From: Nocardiopsis_B mangrovi
Lineage (GTDB): Bacteria; Actinomycetota; Actinomycetes; Streptosporangiales; Streptosporangiaceae
Direction of reading: 5' to 3'
Length of the DNA: 64,000 nt
Assembly: GCF_042653925.1 (NCBI RefSeq)
Contig: NZ_JBHSFQ010000020.1
Coordinates: 55,584 to 119,583 of the forward strand
Made by a program: the position numbers and the translations under genes. This document shows positions 16,533 through 23,925 of the stretch, in pieces. Each line of letters begins with the position of its first letter. Within the stretch, counting starts at the first letter, position 1. The notes beneath the pieces are model-generated. The model was not told the origin of the DNA, did not search any database, and saw only the letters and a program-made list of their open reading frames with translations.

Positions 16533-16759
16533 GTTACTCACGAGTAGCACGTGCGATCCAGCCCCCGCGGGAGCCGCCGCCGGGACGCCGATCGGCGCGG
16601 CGCGCCCACCTGCCCCGACGTCGGCCGGGTCCGGACGTGGCCATAAGCGGCCGAATCGCCCCTGACGCGGCCGATGGCAATGATCATTGGAACGGAATGG
16701 ACGCACGGGGCGTCCCATCGACGGCATCGGCCGGAGCGCTCCGGCCTGGAGGGGGAGGC

Positions 16760-16918
16760 GTGAAAAGGGGTTCGGTATACGGGGGCGGCCTCGCCGTGGG
16801 ACTGGCGCTCGGCGTCGCACTGGGCCTCACCATGGAGAACCTCGCGATCGGCATCGCACTGGGCGCCGGCATCGGCGTGGCCCTGGCCATCGGCTTCGCG
16901 GATCTGAAGCGCCGATGA
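16760..16918 (+). CDS. small glycine-rich membrane peptide
   Basis: 52 residues from a GTG preceded by GGGGGAGG. Two short hydrophobic helices rich in Gly and Ala (GLAVGLALGVALGLTM and IGIALGAGIGVALAIGF) are joined by 'ENLA' and end in KRR. The GxxxG-like spacing favours helix packing. Such peptides are frequent in actinobacteria without known function. The following 270 bases up to tRNA-Ser hold no gene I can support. Confidence 0.7.
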   Translation: MKRGSVYGGGLAVGLALGVALGLTMENLAIGIALGAGIGVALAIGFADLKRR

Positions 16919-17189
16919 CCCGCCGCCCACCCCGCGGGACCGTGCCGGCGAGGCCGGCCACCGGCCATCGCCGCCGGTCCCCGCGGGCCGCGGCCGAGAG
17001 CGCCGGGCGCCACCGGCGCACCGGCCCGCACCCGGCCCGCACTTCGCGGCAGGCCGCGGTCCCGCCGGGTGCCCGCCGCCCCCTGGACCGCCACCCGGCG
17101 CCTCGGCACCCCGCACGCCCCCGCGGCACCCTGAACCGGGCACACCACCGTGCGCTACTCTGGAGCTCCAGCCGATAGGCTGGCCCGAT

Positions 17190-17278
17190 GGAGGGTTCGC
17201 ATAGTGGCCGAGTGCGACGCTCTTGAAAAGCGTAAGATCCTCAACGGGATCTCGTGGGTTCGAATCCCACACCCTCCG
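17190..17278 (+). tRNA. tRNA-Ser (TGA anticodon)
   Basis: 89 nt with the long variable arm of class II tRNAs. The acceptor GGAGGGT pairs with ACCCTCC, discriminator G. The anticodon stem CGCT.. / ..AGCG closes loop CTTGAAA (anticodon TGA). The T-arm contains GGTTCGAATCC. Its 3' 36 bases are repeated exactly at 20064-20100, marking it as the attachment site of an integrated element. Confidence 0.95.
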
Positions 17279-17279
17279 C
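17243..17279 (+). repeat. attL: 3' end of tRNA-Ser
   Basis: 37 bases from aacgggatctcg to accctccgc, identical to 20064-20100. Being part of the intact tRNA gene, this is the side where the element restored the tRNA 3' end. Confidence 0.92.
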
Positions 17280-17321
17280 TCACACCCGAAGACACCGCAG
17301 GTCGTTGGTCCTGTGGAGGGT

Positions 17322-17570
17322 TCACGAAGGCTGGGCGTCCCCGGACCGGTGCACATTCGGTGCACATGGATCGGGACGGTCGGCCTTTGCCGTTTCACGG
17401 GGCAGGGTCGCCTTGATCCGTGCGGCGTCCATCGTTTCGGCCACCTCGCCCCGGCGGTCGGGGAACAGGTGCCCGTAACGGTCGAGGGTCATGATCGCGG
17501 CATTGCGCCCGAGCACCGCATGAACGACCTTGGCGTCCGCCCCGGCGGCGATGGCGAGTTTGGTGCTCAA
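17322..17570 (-). pseudogene. truncated tyrosine integrase (C-terminal fragment)
   Basis: About 82 codons: 'LAIAAGADAKVVHAVLGRNAA' followed by 'MTLDRYGHLFPDR', the region holding the catalytic Tyr (in RYGH) of serine/tRNA-site actinomycete integrases. An in-frame TGA lies about 30 bases upstream of the fragment, and the catalytic Arg and first His are absent. It ends 43 bases from attL, the position expected for an int gene next to its attachment site. Confidence 0.8.
17350..17369 (+). repeat. 20-bp repeat near attL
   Basis: The sequence tgcacattcggtgcacatgg recurs exactly at 19942-19961, near attR, in the same orientation. It contains two gtgcac-like halves. It could be an arm-type integrase site; in the minus frame it also encodes the last residues (CAPNVH) of the integrase fragment. 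Confidence 0.7.
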
Positions 17571-17713
17571 CTCAAACCGTCTTCAAGAGGACGACACGCG
17601 CAAACCAGGGGCCAGCGGCCCCGGCATGGATATCCGCACATACCGGAGCCCTGGTGTGGTGCGCGGCCGGGGGAAGGCCGTTACCGGTGTCCGGCCGCGC
17701 AGCTCGGTCCGCC

Positions 17714-18001
17714 CTACTGGCGGTTGTCGCCCCAGAAGACGCCGTCACCAAGCTCGGTCAGGTGCTGTGCGATCCACGGCGCCGAGAGCGGAGAGCGGAA
17801 GGCGGAGCCCACCCGACGCGGAGGGTCTTCGAGCTGGCGGACGAAGATCTCAATGTCCGGCTCGATCAGCGTGGGAACGTGGTCGGCGTTGCGGTCGGCG
17901 GTGCTGGCGATCCACAGGTGTTCGGTGCGGCGGATGGTCCAGCGCTCGGAGTAGTGCAGGCGCAACAGCGCCAGCAGCGGATCAGCGTCGGTCGCCATCA
18001 T
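17714..18001 (-). CDS. small element-borne hypothetical protein
   Basis: 95 residues; its ATG overlaps the stop of the gene before it (ATGA), so the two are translationally coupled. The sequence 'SERWTIRRTEHLWIAS' and 'DIEIFVRQLED' suggests a small alpha/beta protein. Similar short proteins accompany GntR-Nudix pairs in actinomycete integrative elements. No function is known to me. Confidence 0.65.
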   Translation of the reverse strand: MMATDADPLLALLRLHYSERWTIRRTEHLWIASTADRNADHVPTLIEPDIEIFVRQLEDPPRRVGSAFRSPLSAPWIAQHLTELGDGVFWGDNRQ

Positions 18002-18174
18002 GGCGTACCGATGGCGTTGAAAGCCGCCCAGGCCGCCTGACGGCTCGCTTCAAGGGATGCCCGTTCCGCGGCTTCCCGCTCGCGCACCCTCCGCTCGTGA
18101 ACGAGGATGTACGGCCGGACGTAGGACCGAGGAGCGCCGTATTGTCCGGAGGAAGGCATAGCTAGTCTTGTCAT
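17998..18174 (-). CDS. 58-residue element-borne protein
   Basis: Starts at ATG 18174 (AGGTGG three bases upstream) rather than further out. The chain is basic and helical: 'YVRPYILVHERRVREREAAERASLEASRQAAWAAF' is split here for length into a Tyr/Arg-rich start and an Ala/Glu/Arg helix. It is the first gene behind the palindrome cluster at 18260-18339. It could be what remains of a replication- or transfer-control gene. No family recognised. Confidence 0.6.
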   Translation of the reverse strand: MTRLAMPSSGQYGAPRSYVRPYILVHERRVREREAAERASLEASRQAAWAAFNAIGTP

Positions 18175-18259
18175 CGTTCCACCTGCTTTGCTCAGGTTGG
18201 GAGCACGCCCCCGGACGGCGCCCACCGTCGCGGGGGTAAGTCATCGGCAATCAGCGGCC

Positions 18260-18339
18260 ACTTATGTATATATCTCGATCATCGGTACTCATGTATATAA
18301 GTAGTCTGAGGTAAGAGTGACGCACTCATGTACATGAGT
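18260..18339. promoter_or_regulatory. cluster of GntR-type operator palindromes
   Basis: Three related sites: acttatgtatatatct (18260-18275), actcatgtatataagt (18287-18302) and the perfect palindrome actcatgtacatgagt (18324-18339). They lie in a locally AT-rich promoter upstream of the two tiny leftward genes and behind the GntR gene. A matching half site, tgtacatgagt, lies at the Nudix start (19180-19190). Repression by the adjacent GntR protein is the natural reading. Confidence 0.75.
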
Positions 18340-18374
18340 CAAGCGATCCGGCGAGAAGACTCCGAGGCTTGCCT

Positions 18375-19154
18375 TCAGTCCGTCGCCGGTATGCGGTAGT
18401 CCAGGACGAATTGATCGGCGGCCATGATCGTGTCGCAGACTTCGACCACGCGGCCGGTGGTGGTCACGGCGTTGCGCGTCAGATGGATGACGGGTGACCC
18501 CGGGCTGAGGCCGAGCGCGGTCGCCTCTTGCTTGGTCGCGAGGCGAGCCCGCACCGTCTCGGTGTACTCCAGGAACTCGTGACCGTGCTCCTCGAGCCTG
18601 GCATAGATGCCACCGCCACCGGGGTTCTCTTCGAATAGCTCGGGGATGTCGCGTACGACGTCCCATGGCAGGTAGGAGGTGGCTTCCTCTGTGGCCACCC
18701 CGTCACTGAAGTACAGGCGCCGACGAGCGAGTACCTTGGCGCCTTCCGCAACGGCCAGCCGTTCGGCGATCTCGGCCGGAGCGGCCACCGGCCCAACGGA
18801 CAGTACATTGACCGTCGCCTTGACCCCGGCTTGCTCGGTCTCGGCGATGTAAGCGGCCTTGCCCGCCTTGCGGTGCGAGCGCCGGAACCGGTCCGAAGAC
18901 TTGCGGGTGACCGGCGGACGGGACGTCACGAACGAGCCCTTGCCCTGGTACGTCTTCACCAGTCCGATGGTGCGAAGCTCGGCGACCGCCTTGCGGACCG
19001 TGCCCGACGAGACTCCGTAGCGTGCCATGAGCGTCGCTTCGCTCGGAATCTCTTCGGCAGGGCCGAGGCGCCCGTCCTTGATCTGCGCTTCGATATCGTC
19101 AGCGATCTGGAGGTACATGGGCTTCGCCGACTTCGCCCCTGCTGTGCTCGCCAT
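18375..19154 (-). CDS. GntR/UTRA family repressor (KorSA-like)
   Basis: 259 residues from ATG 19154 with AGGAGGA upstream. The N-terminal GntR winged helix (about 10-78: 'MYLQIADDIEAQIKDGRLG', 'SEATLMARYGVSSGTVRKAV', 'GLVKTYQGKGSFV') is followed by a UTRA effector domain (about 95-255). KorSA of pSAM2 has this architecture and represses its element's replication/transfer operon. The closely spaced operator palindromes on the distal side and the half site at the divergent Nudix gene support control of the element and itself. The effector ligand is unknown. Confidence 0.88.
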   Translation of the reverse strand: MASTAGAKSAKPMYLQIADDIEAQIKDGRLGPAEEIPSEATLMARYGVSSGTVRKAVAELRTIGLVKTYQGKGSFVTSRPPVTRKSSDRFRRSHRKAGKAAYIAETEQAGVKATVNVLSVGPVAAPAEIAERLAVAEGAKVLARRRLYFSDGVATEEATSYLPWDVVRDIPELFEENPGGGGIYARLEEHGHEFLEYTETVRARLATKQEATALGLSPGSPVIHLTRNAVTTTGRVVEVCDTIMAADQFVLDYRIPATD

Positions 19155-19184
19155 GGTCCTTCAGTTCCTCCTATGCTCCTGTAC

Positions 19185-19631
19185 ATGAGTAACAGCACCG
19201 GCGACGGCCAGTCAACGCCGCTGCACTCGGTATCCGTTGCCGGAGCAGTCGTGCGGGAAGATGGCCGGCTACTGGCGATCCGCCGCAGGGACAACGGAAC
19301 GTGGGAGTTGCCCGGGGGCGTCTTGGAGATCACCGAGGCACCGGAGGACGGCGTGATCCGGGAAGTCTGGGAAGAGACCGGCGTCCGCGTCGAGGTGGAC
19401 GAACTCACCGGCGTCTACAAGAACACGTCACGCGGCATCGTCGCACTGGTCTTCCGCTGCAAGCCTTCCGGCGGCATTGAGCGCCCATCTTCGGAGTCGA
19501 CCGCCGTCACATGGCTCACCCCGGAGGAGGTCGCCGAGCGCATGTCCGAGGTCTACGCCATCCGGCTCCTTGACGCTTTGGACGCCGACCGGCCACATGT
19601 CCGGACACACGACGGACGACGGCTGATCTGA
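19185..19631 (+). CDS. Nudix hydrolase, Pif-like
   Basis: 148 residues from ATG 19185, which lies within a tgtacatgagt operator half site; there is no ribosome site, so the transcript may be leaderless. The Nudix box is canonical (GGVLEITEAPEDGVIREVWEETGV). Residues after it ('LTGVYKNTSRGIVALVFRC') match Nudix proteins encoded beside GntR genes in AICEs. In pSAM2 the equivalent Pif protein blocks redundant transfer between cells already carrying the element. The actual substrate is unknown. Confidence 0.85.
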   Translation: MSNSTGDGQSTPLHSVSVAGAVVREDGRLLAIRRRDNGTWELPGGVLEITEAPEDGVIREVWEETGVRVEVDELTGVYKNTSRGIVALVFRCKPSGGIERPSSESTAVTWLTPEEVAERMSEVYAIRLLDALDADRPHVRTHDGRRLI

Positions 19632-20063
19632 GAACGCTGCCGAATTGGGCTGTATGGGATCAAGGCGACGGCGCTTCGCGCCGTCGCTCCCGGCGTGCCG
19701 ACCGCCCCCAGTGCCGACACGGAACCTGGCGCGACACCGGACGTGCGTCGGTGCGGACCGATCGCGCCAGAACCCGCGCCGGTCCGTTACCGTGGTCGCC
19801 CGCCGCCGGGGCCGGGAGGACTGCCACCCACCGTGAGCGCGGAGGGCGCGCGTCATCTGTGGTCGCCCGACGGTGGCTGAGCAAAGCAGTGAGCGCGGTG
19901 TGGGGCCGACGCTGGACCTGCGACGACGGCGAACGTGCCCATGCACATTCGGTGCACATGGCAGCAGGAAGCGGCCGGGAACGATGGGAGGACGTAGGAG
20001 CATCCGCCCAGGTCACCGACCGCTTTCGTGGTCTACCGGCACCTCGTGATCATGGCTCGATGT
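19632..20063. other. gene-poor right end of the element
   Basis: 432 bases between the Nudix gene and attR. Apart from the 20-bp repeat copy at 19942-19961 I see no gene, RNA or promoter. It is probably a deletion junction. Confidence 0.5.
19942..19961 (+). repeat. 20-bp repeat near attR
   Basis: Exact second copy of the sequence at 17350-17369, 102 bases inside attR. The two copies sit symmetrically close to both ends of the element. Confidence 0.7.
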
Positions 20064-20100
20064 AACGGGATCTCGTGGGTTCGAATCCCACACCCTCCGC
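20064..20100 (+). repeat. attR: duplicate of the tRNA-Ser 3' end
   Basis: 37 bases identical to 17243-17279. It has only the T-arm and acceptor end of the tRNA and no anticodon part, so it is a partial duplicate created by integration and not a second tRNA. Confidence 0.92.
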
Positions 20101-20140
20101 CAGTGACGCCCCCCGGGGATGACCCGTGCCCCAAGTGGGC

Positions 20141-21301
20141 TCAGGCCGGGTCCTGCGGTGGGGTCATGATCTCTGCCAGGCGTCGCAGGACCGCGTGCTC
20201 CTCTCCCGGTGCGAGGGGGCGGGGGTCCACGGCGAAGACGCCCTCTGCCGCGCGGTGGCCGCGGACCACGATGGCGGGGTCGCCGGCTGCCAGCCGGGCC
20301 ACCACGTCCTCGGCGCTGAGGCCCGTCGCGGCCGGATCGACCCTGATCTCGCAGCGGACGATCGCGCGGCCCGCCTCGTCGGGGACCACGGCCGCGCGCA
20401 GGCCCGGGATCGCGGCGACCCCGTCACGCAGCTCCTCCATGCGCGTCCGCTGATCGGCCGCCTGCGCCGGGCCGTCCGCGTCGTCCGATCGGCCGACCCC
20501 CGTGTACGCCTCCAGGGCGGCGACCAGGCCGGCGATGGTCTCCTTGCCGACCTTCATCGCCCGGGCCACGCCCTGGTACTGCATGCGGCACGCCGCCACG
20601 AGGTCGCTGCGGCCGCAGATGAAGCCCGACGCCGGGCCGCCAACCGCCTTGCCTCCGCTGTAGACGACCAGGTCGCCGCCTGCCGCCGCGTAGGCGCGCA
20701 GGTCCTCCTCCGCCGCGGCGTCGATGATGAGCGGCACCCCGTTGCGCCGGGCCACGGCGGCGAACTCGGCCAGGGGCGGCATCCCCTTCCGCACCGCATG
20801 GTGGGACTGCACGTAGAGCAGCGCCGCGGTACGCGCCCCGATCGCGCCCTCCAAGTGGTCGGCGGTCACCGTGTTGGCGCTGCCCACCACCACGGGGCGG
20901 CCGCCCCCGAGGCGCACCATCTGGGTGACCGGCGCGCCGAAGTGCACCGCGTGGCCCAGCGGCAGCACGATCTCGTCGGGCAGCCCGCCCGTGTCGGGCA
21001 GCCGTTCGACGGCCGGCAGCGAGGTGCCCGCGATGACCGCGGCCGCGCTGATGGCGATCCCCGCCGCCGCCCCGCTGGTGGGGCAGCCGGCCTCGGTGCC
21101 CGTGGCCGCGGCGATACGGCGCCCGGCCGCCGCCATCAGGTCGTCGATCCGCACGTGCGCGCCCGCCGCCTCCGCCATGGCGGCGCTCACGCGGGGGCTC
21201 GGCAGGCTGCCGCCGAGCGCGGTCATCATGCCGCTGGCGTTGATGACGGTGGCCACGCCGAGCCGCCGGTAGACGTCCTCTTGGTGGGTGGTGTCGGGCA
21301 T
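20141..21301 (-). CDS. DgaE-family PLP-dependent ammonia lyase
   Basis: 386 residues from ATG 21301 (AGGAAGG upstream). The fold is the SelA/DgaE subgroup of aspartate-aminotransferase-type PLP enzymes: 'VINASGMMTALGGS' near the start, 'LIIDAAAEEDL' with the cofactor-contacting Asp, and 'VVYSGGKAVGGP' with the probable Schiff-base Lys. DgaE removes ammonia from D-glucosaminate 6-phosphate to give 2-keto-3-deoxygluconate 6-phosphate. A related 2-amino acid sugar or hydroxy-amino acid is the likely substrate. It is the last gene of the seven-gene operon; the KDGP aldolase that often follows is absent. Confidence 0.85.
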   Translation of the reverse strand: MPDTTHQEDVYRRLGVATVINASGMMTALGGSLPSPRVSAAMAEAAGAHVRIDDLMAAAGRRIAAATGTEAGCPTSGAAAGIAISAAAVIAGTSLPAVERLPDTGGLPDEIVLPLGHAVHFGAPVTQMVRLGGGRPVVVGSANTVTADHLEGAIGARTAALLYVQSHHAVRKGMPPLAEFAAVARRNGVPLIIDAAAEEDLRAYAAAGGDLVVYSGGKAVGGPASGFICGRSDLVAACRMQYQGVARAMKVGKETIAGLVAALEAYTGVGRSDDADGPAQAADQRTRMEELRDGVAAIPGLRAAVVPDEAGRAIVRCEIRVDPAATGLSAEDVVARLAAGDPAIVVRGHRAAEGVFAVDPRPLAPGEEHAVLRRLAEIMTPPQDPA

Positions 21302-21315
21302 GCGGGACCGCCTTC

Positions 21316-22008
21316 CTAGGACGAGAGGGGGAAGAAGACACCGATGGCCATGGCGCCGAGGATCGCGCCCCCGGTGAGCGGCTTGTGCCACAGGTAGAAG
21401 AGGAGTGCGCCGGCGGTCGCCCCGATACCGATGGGGATCGACGCGGTGGCCGCGGCGATGATGATCAGCGGGCCCAGGTAGCGGCCCGCGGAGTTGCCGG
21501 CGCCCATCATGATGCCCGCGCCGAACGTGGAGGGGACCGCGGAGGAGTTGACGGTGTAGCGGCGGATGAGGATCACGATGGTGCCGATGGCGGCCCCCGC
21601 CACCGCCCCCACGAGAAGGGACAGCCAGAAATTCTCCAGCGGGAGGGTGAAGCCGGCGCCCAGGATCATGGCCGGCAGGCCCACCCCGATACCGGTCTGG
21701 ATCGACCCGCCGATGTCGAGGATCCCGACCATCGGCCCCTCGATGACGCGCGCCACGAGGAAGCCGGTGCCGAACGCCGCCGCCGCGCCGTAGCCGCCGC
21801 CCTCCATGCCCGCGCGCAGCAGCGCCACGACGGCGATGTCGTTGAAGATGCCCGTGCCGTAGACGTAGTAGAGGTGGGTCCCGGCGAAGACGCTGGCCGC
21901 CAGCGAGGCCACCAGCAGCGGGAACGTCCACTCCGCGTACCAGAACCCGGAAGGGGCGGCGTCGCCGCCGGCACCCGCGCCCTCCGGGGCGCCGTCCGTC
22001 GTACTCAT
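21316..22008 (-). CDS. DUF4310 family membrane protein
   Basis: 230 residues, ATG 22008 overlapping the stop of the preceding gene (TGATG). About six hydrophobic segments and many Gly residues, e.g. 'FNDIAVVALLRAGMEGGGYGAAAAFGTGF', quoted here in part as a long Gly/Ala helix, and 'FGAGIMMGAGNSAGRYLGP'. This is the DUF4310 family found only with DUF4311, DUF4312 and the SFCGS protein. The set is likely a transporter or membrane complex for the substrate of this operon, but the activity has not been described to my knowledge. Confidence 0.85.
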   Translation of the reverse strand: MSTTDGAPEGAGAGGDAAPSGFWYAEWTFPLLVASLAASVFAGTHLYYVYGTGIFNDIAVVALLRAGMEGGGYGAAAAFGTGFLVARVIEGPMVGILDIGGSIQTGIGVGLPAMILGAGFTLPLENFWLSLLVGAVAGAAIGTIVILIRRYTVNSSAVPSTFGAGIMMGAGNSAGRYLGPLIIIAAATASIPIGIGATAGALLFYLWHKPLTGGAILGAMAIGVFFPLSS

Positions 22009-22814
22009 CAGTCGATCTCCGATCCGAGTGCCGTGTGCAGGCCGGCCAGCCAGTCGGGGACGGGGAGCTCCATGTCCTGGAGGAGCTGGATGTCGATACC
22101 GCGGAAGAACGCGCTCAGGGTGAACAGCAGCACGACCGCGCCGGCCAGGACGCGCGTGACCCGGTTCCAGCCGCCGTCGTCGACGCCCTTGCCGACGAGG
22201 ATGCCCAGCACGATCCCCGGCACCGCGTTGCCCATGACCACGTGGGCGAGGCCGCCGAGCACCGTCGCCCAGGCGCCGGTGCGGCGCCCGGCGTCCATGG
22301 CCGCCATCCAGAAGAGGATCGGCATCACCGGGTTGATGAGCCACTCCGACGCCGGCACCAGCACCTCCGCGGCCACGGTCTGCAGGCCCGCGGGAACCGC
22401 GCTGACCGTGGAGTTCAGGGCGGTCACCAGCACGGCGCCGACCACCGTGCCGCACAGTGCCATGCGCCGCGGGTTGTGCAGGGTCTCGGCGACGGTGCGC
22501 CGGCGCAGCAGGGTGATCGACGCCGCCCAGTGCGGGATGATCCGGTGGTCGACGTCGGCGGTCAGCGCGCCGGTGCCGACCGTCGACGCCCAGGAGTTGA
22601 AGACGAACCCGAACCCGAAGGAGAAGTGCGCGACCGAGTCGTTCTCGCACGCGTTCAGCTCGCCGAGGGTGCGGAACGCGCCCATCCCCTGGACCGCTGG
22701 GGCGTGGAACATGCGGGCGACACCGGCGCTGGCGCCGAAACCCGCGAGGGCGCCGATGACGACGGATTCGAGCAGGACGATGAGGAAATCGCTCACGGGG
22801 GGGACCGCTCCCAT
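22008..22814 (-). CDS. DUF4311 family membrane protein
   Basis: 268 residues from ATG 22814; a GTG at 22796 ('VSDFLIVLLES') fits the usual family N-terminus and has GGGAGCGG upstream, so it may be the true start. Family signature: 'RMFHAPAVQGMGAFRTLGE', 'NACENDSVAHFSFGFGF' and 'DVDHRIIPHW'. About seven membrane segments. The conserved Cys, Asp and His in the loops could bind substrate. Overlaps the DUF4310 gene by one base, implying coupled translation and a joint membrane complex. Confidence 0.85.
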   Translation of the reverse strand: MGAVPPVSDFLIVLLESVVIGALAGFGASAGVARMFHAPAVQGMGAFRTLGELNACENDSVAHFSFGFGFVFNSWASTVGTGALTADVDHRIIPHWAASITLLRRRTVAETLHNPRRMALCGTVVGAVLVTALNSTVSAVPAGLQTVAAEVLVPASEWLINPVMPILFWMAAMDAGRRTGAWATVLGGLAHVVMGNAVPGIVLGILVGKGVDDGGWNRVTRVLAGAVVLLFTLSAFFRGIDIQLLQDMELPVPDWLAGLHTALGSEID

Positions 22815-22831
22815 CTCTCGCGCTGAGGGGG

Positions 22832-23167
22832 TCAGCGCAGGTGCAGCAGGCGCTGGATCGGGGAGAGGCGTTCGTCGCGGAGGGCGAACTCGACGTCGTC
22901 GAGGGGGAAGGCGGTCACCTGCACGGTGACGCTCACGACGAGGGTGAAGTGGCTCCTGGTCCGGGGGAGGAACAGGCCGAGGAAGCGCTCCGTGCGCCGT
23001 TCCTCGGTGGCGCGCACCAGGGCGATGCCGCGGGGCTCGATGCGGACCGGCATGCCCGGCACCCGGTCGCGGACCTGGGCCTGCACCTGGGCCATGGCGG
23101 CGCCGAAGGCGCGCTCCCGGGTCGGGCCGGCCCCGCTGACCTCGACGGCCAGCTCCTCGGCGGCCAT
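22832..23167 (-). CDS. DUF4312 family protein
   Basis: 111 residues; its ATG overlaps the stop of the SFCGS gene (TGATG). A soluble alpha/beta protein with 'AFGAAMAQVQAQV', 'VRIEPRGIALVRATEE' and 'RFLGLFLPRTRSHFTLVVSVTVQV'. It belongs to the small DUF4312 family whose genes always occur in this cluster. Its role is unknown; given its size and partners it may be a peripheral subunit of the DUF4310/4311 membrane complex. Confidence 0.82.
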   Translation of the reverse strand: MAAEELAVEVSGAGPTRERAFGAAMAQVQAQVRDRVPGMPVRIEPRGIALVRATEERRTERFLGLFLPRTRSHFTLVVSVTVQVTAFPLDDVEFALRDERLSPIQRLLHLR

Positions 23168-23547
23168 CAGGCGTCCCCGCCGTGCAGCAGCAGGTACTCG
23201 CGGGTGATGCGGTAGCCGAGGTCGTGCTGGTCGAGGAAGCCGAACCCGACGATCCGCTTGCCCGCGCGGATCGCGGTGACGCCCGCCTCGATCGTGCGCA
23301 GCCCGAACTCCACGTCGTAGCCGTACTTGACCTTGGCGGTGATGGCTCCGGCCCCTCCGCTACCGCAGAAGCTGATCCCCAGGTCGGCGCCCTCCCTGTT
23401 CATGATGTCGCCGATCTTCATGTCGGCGCCGGGGCCGGGGATGAGGATGGCCTCGCCGCCCGCCTCGGTCACCCCCGCCGCGACGTTGTGCCCATTGCCC
23501 AGCCGGTCGCCGATGACGACCTTGATCCTGCCGGTCCTGTCGGTCAT
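23167..23547 (-). CDS. glycine-rich SFCGS family protein
   Basis: 126 residues from ATG 23547 with GGAGATGAG upstream. Diagnostic motif 'LGISFCGSGGAGAITAKVK' at about residues 55-73. N-terminal 'KVVIGDRLGNGHNVAAGV' resembles the IIB-like nucleotide/phospho-binding folds that act as phosphocarriers, with the Cys of SFCGS a candidate phospho- or acyl-carrying residue (inference). The family co-occurs strictly with DUF4310-4312 and is chemically uncharacterised as far as I know. Confidence 0.85.
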   Translation of the reverse strand: MTDRTGRIKVVIGDRLGNGHNVAAGVTEAGGEAILIPGPGADMKIGDIMNREGADLGISFCGSGGAGAITAKVKYGYDVEFGLRTIEAGVTAIRAGKRIVGFGFLDQHDLGYRITREYLLLHGGDA

Positions 23548-23550
23548 TGC

Positions 23551-23925
23551 TCATCTCCACGAACTGCTCTTGGCGATCTGGAAGTGGATGGCGAAGAGGA
23601 GGACTTCGTCGTCGCCGGGGCCGGCGCGGCCGCTCGCCCGGGTGTGGCCGCGCAGGAGGCCGGCGACGGCGCCGCGCACGTCGTCGTCGATCTCGTCGAA
23701 GAGCGCGGCGCTGACGGACGGCAGCGGGGGCGCGCCGCGCAGGCGCCGGACGAACCCGGCCGAATGCGCCGCGAGGCCCATGGCCCGGCCCTCGTCGAAC
23801 CTGGCGCCCAGCGTTTCGGCGGTGCGCTCCGCCGCGGCCAGGAACGTCCGCAATTCGGCGGCCTCGCCGGGGCCGAGCGCCATCTCCGCGCACACGCGCC
23901 GGGCCGCGTCAGCGAGCGGGTACAT
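23551..23925 (-). CDS. PRD-domain protein of the DUF4310 cluster
   Basis: 124 residues from ATG 23925 (a GTG at 23934 is also possible); it overlaps the end of the metallohydrolase gene. PTS-regulation-domain-like helices carry two candidate regulatory His residues, in 'LAAHSAGFVRRL' and 'LLFAIHFQIAK'. In firmicutes PRDs are phosphorylated by PTS proteins, but no PTS gene is in the window. A stand-alone PRD is a regular member of this cluster. It may sense phosphorylation state or regulate the transporter. Confidence 0.75.
   Translation of the reverse strand: MYPLADAARRVCAEMALGPGEAAELRTFLAAAERTAETLGARFDEGRAMGLAAHSAGFVRRLRGAPPLPSVSAALFDEIDDDVRGAVAGLLRGHTRASGRAGPGDDEVLLFAIHFQIAKSSSWR

Larger units (their letters stand above)
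17243..20100. mobile_element. collapsed AICE-type integrative element in tRNA-Ser
   Basis: About 2.86 kb bounded by perfect 37-bp direct repeats of the tRNA-Ser 3' end. Next to attL is a truncated tyrosine integrase. The cargo includes two tiny genes under clustered palindromes, a GntR/UTRA regulator and a divergent Nudix hydrolase. In pSAM2-like actinomycete elements, korSA (GntR) and pif (Nudix, transfer immunity) lie together in the same way. The replication gene, excisionase, full integrase and FtsK-like transfer gene are missing, so the element should be immobile by itself. Confidence 0.85.

Noticed and set aside
20064..20100. Possible second tRNA-Ser
   Set aside because: Only the 3' 37 bases exist, with no anticodon arm; it is an att duplicate.
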